Shown: positions 13,650 through 15,233 of the stretch, one piece after another
Position numbering within the stretch: the first letter of the stretch is position 1
Layout of the letters: every line of letters starts with the position of its first letter
Source of the DNA: Propionibacteriaceae bacterium
GTDB taxonomy: Bacteria > Actinomycetota > Actinomycetes > Propionibacteriales > Propionibacteriaceae
NCBI GenBank assembly: GCA_003451975.1
Contig: DMIX01000233.1
Span: 1-15,233 of the forward strand
DNA length: 15,233 nucleotides
Direction: 5' to 3'
The notes under the pieces: generated by a model
Told to the model about the DNA's origin: nothing
Database searches by the model: none
The model's input: the letters and a program-made list of their open reading frames with translations, nothing else
Made by a program: the position numbers and the translations under genes

Positions 13650-15233
13650 AGCTCACCCTCACCCTGGCCTGGCGCTACCTGCGCGGTCGCGGGACGCGCT
13701 CACTGCTGACCACTTTGGCGGTGGTCTTCGGCGTGATGCTCACCTTCGGCCTCAACGGCATCCTGCCGGCGATGGTCGACGCCTTCACCCGCAACCTGCT
13801 CACCTCCGCAGGCAAGGTCGACATGACTGTCACCAGCGTCTACAACGAGCCGTTCTCTCCGACGGTCGCCGACCGACTGCTGAGCGTCCCGCAGATCGCG
13901 GTAGTCAGTCCCGGTGTCACCGAGATCGCACCCCTTCCTCGCGAAGCCGATGCCGCCCCGGGCAGCTTGGCGCAGGTGACCGTGGTCGGCGTGGACCTCA
14001 GCACGGTGGCGTCGATCAAGGAATTCACCGTGGCGCAGGGCCGCATGCTTGCGCCTGGTGACAACGCGGCGGGGGTGATTAATATCGACCTGGCCACCCA
14101 ACTGAACCTGGGTCTCGGCGACGAATTGGTGCTGCCCTCCACTGGCGGGACCGCCAGATTCCGCATCGTCGGTCTGTTGGACGCCGCCACCGTTCCCGGC
14201 CAGGAGCAGGTGTATGTCACGCTGCCAGCAGCCCAACAACTGTTCGGCTTGGGGAATCGAATCACCCAACTGGAGGCCAGCTTCACCCCCGGTGCGGATC
14301 GAGCCGCCACCGAGGCGGCAGCCTCGGCAGCGCTCGGCTCGGACTACCAGGTCGGTGGCCTTTCCTCGGAATCATCGCTGCTGGCCTCACTGCAGGTGGC
14401 CTCTTTCGGATTTGGCATGTTCGGCGTATTCGCCCTGGTGACCGCCGGGTTCATCATCGCGAACTCGTTCCGCACCGTCATCGCCGAACGCCGTCGCGAC
14501 ATCGGCATGCTGCGCGCCATCGGTACCACCCGACGCACCGTGATGGGCATGTTCCTCACCGAGTCGCTCTTCCAGGGCATCATCGGAACCGGGTTGGGCC
14601 TGGTGGCCGGTTGGCTGATGGCATTGGCGCTGTTCGCGGCAATGCAACCACTGGTGGACCGCGTCATCCATATTCAGTTCGGCGGACCGCAGTTCAGCCT
14701 CACCACCTGGATCATGTCGATCACACTCGGCATCGGGGTGACGGTGGTGGCGGCGCTACTGCCAGCCCGCAGCGCTGGCCGGGTGACCCCGATGGAGGCG
14801 ATGCGTCCACAGCTGGGCGAGGTTTACGAGCGTCAGGTCGGCATTCGCGCCTGGATCGGCGTCGGGTTGATGGTGGTCTCGCTGGCCGGATTGTTCAGCG
14901 CCTCCTCCAGCCTGGTCGGCCTGGGAGCGGTGGTGTTCCTGATCGGGGTGGCGTTACTCATTCCGGCGGTGATCAATCCCGTTGCGGCCTGGGCGGCGCG
15001 TCCACTCAATGCGGTGTTCTCCCGCGAGGGCAGCTTGGCGCGCAGCAATCTGCAACGCAACCCTGGACGCAGCGGTGCGACCATCACCGCCATGATGCTG
15101 GGGCTGGGCGCCATTGTGGCCACGATCAGCATGGTGACCTCGATCTTCGCCGGCTTCATCAGCTATCTGGACAAGTCGTTGTCGGCCGACTACCTGGTGA
15201 TTCCGCAGTCGATCATCCTCAGTCAAGGCAATG
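13646..15233 (+). CDS. FtsX-family ABC transporter permease, 3' end beyond window
   Basis: Starts at GTG 13646, overlapping the ATPase stop by 4 bp (GTGA). The reading frame is open for 529 codons to the window end. An N-terminal membrane helix (SLLTTLAVVFGVMLTFGLNGI, about 19-39) is followed by an extracytoplasmic MacB-like periplasmic-core-type domain (about 40-240). The first FtsX domain lies at about 250-378 and contains the coupling motif AERRRDIGMLRAIGTTRR and the end motif LLPARSAGRVTPMEAMRP. More helices (about 402-448) follow. A second half then opens with ARSNLQRNPGRSGATITAMML, matching the 800-aa class of permeases with two FtsX modules. The substrate is unknown; lipids, lipoproteins or antimicrobial compounds are the usual candidates. 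Confidence 0.93.
   Translation, partial: MKLTLTLAWRYLRGRGTRSLLTTLAVVFGVMLTFGLNGILPAMVDAFTRNLLTSAGKVDMTVTSVYNEPFSPTVADRLLSVPQIAVVSPGVTEIAPLPREADAAPGSLAQVTVVGVDLSTVASIKEFTVAQGRMLAPGDNAAGVINIDLATQLNLGLGDELVLPSTGGTARFRIVGLLDAATVPGQEQVYVTLPAAQQLFGLGNRITQLEASFTPGADRAATEAAASAALGSDYQVGGLSSESSLLASLQVASFGFGMFGVFALVTAGFIIANSFRTVIAERRRDIGMLRAIGTTRRTVMGMFLTESLFQGIIGTGLGLVAGWLMALALFAAMQPLVDRVIHIQFGGPQFSLTTWIMSITLGIGVTVVAALLPARSAGRVTPMEAMRPQLGEVYERQVGIRAWIGVGLMVVSLAGLFSASSSLVGLGAVVFLIGVALLIPAVINPVAAWAARPLNAVFSREGSLARSNLQRNPGRSGATITAMMLGLGAIVATISMVTSIFAGFISYLDKSLSADYLVIPQSIILSQGN

Overview
The window is high-GC, densely packed bacterial chromosome. Its features (a Tad-type pilus locus with a LysM/BTAD protein, leaderless-looking TANNNT promoters, terminators without a T-run, AztD- and DUF456-type genes) fit an actinobacterium. 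A propionibacteria-like relative is a guess, based mainly on the cobalamin genes and on interspersed repeats of a kind I associate with that group. I see no rRNA, tRNA, CRISPR array, insertion sequence or prophage.

Layout. (1) 1-3514, plus strand: the distal end of a Tad/Flp pilus operon. It holds the 3' part of a TadE-like pseudopilin gene, a complete second TadE-like gene, and a 938-aa membrane protein with LysM, winged-helix and BTAD regions; the genes overlap by 4 bp. (2) 3520-4470, minus: glutaminase, convergent with the pilus operon at a 5-nt gap. (3) 4510-4550: a 15-bp perfect hairpin, the likely terminator of the next gene. (4) 4599-5849, minus: an exported beta-propeller resembling the zinc metallochaperone AztD. 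Its promoter spacer is filled by a Zur-like palindrome. (5) 5941-8358: the lower cobalamin pathway, cobU on plus facing cobS-cobT on minus. (6) 8359-8795: a 437-nt gap with no convincing gene, holding an inverted pair of interspersed repeats, a tandem repeat and nested palindromes. (7) 8796-9856, plus: a DUF456 membrane protein and a Dps ferritin-like protein. (8) 9885-9926: a strong hairpin shared by dps and a convergent small lipoprotein gene (minus). (9) 10566-11009, plus: a small protein with a possible PH/GRAM-like fold, followed by tandem hairpins. (10) 11080-15233, plus: an apparently self-regulated transport operon of TetR repressor, membrane-fusion-type adaptor, MacB/LolD-type ATPase and large FtsX-type permease. 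The permease runs off the window end.

How the genes work together. The transport operon is tightly coupled (ATGA overlap, 8-nt gap, GTGA overlap). It starts at a promoter whose -35 box and spacer are covered by a perfect 8-1-8 palindrome, which suggests TetR autorepression and an induced export or lipid-handling pump. The three cob genes supply nucleotide-loop assembly (CobU activates cobinamide, CobT activates the lower base, CobS joins them). No cobalamin riboswitch is visible. Four genes (glsA, the AztD-like gene, cobU, cobT) have a TANNNT hexamer exactly 7 nt before the ATG, which suggests leaderless transcripts and supports those starts.

I did not find a clearly new system. The best leads are the orphan AztD-like gene with its Zur-like operator, the membrane LysM/BTAD protein with a degenerate ATPase-like middle, and the composite repeat at 8489-8690.
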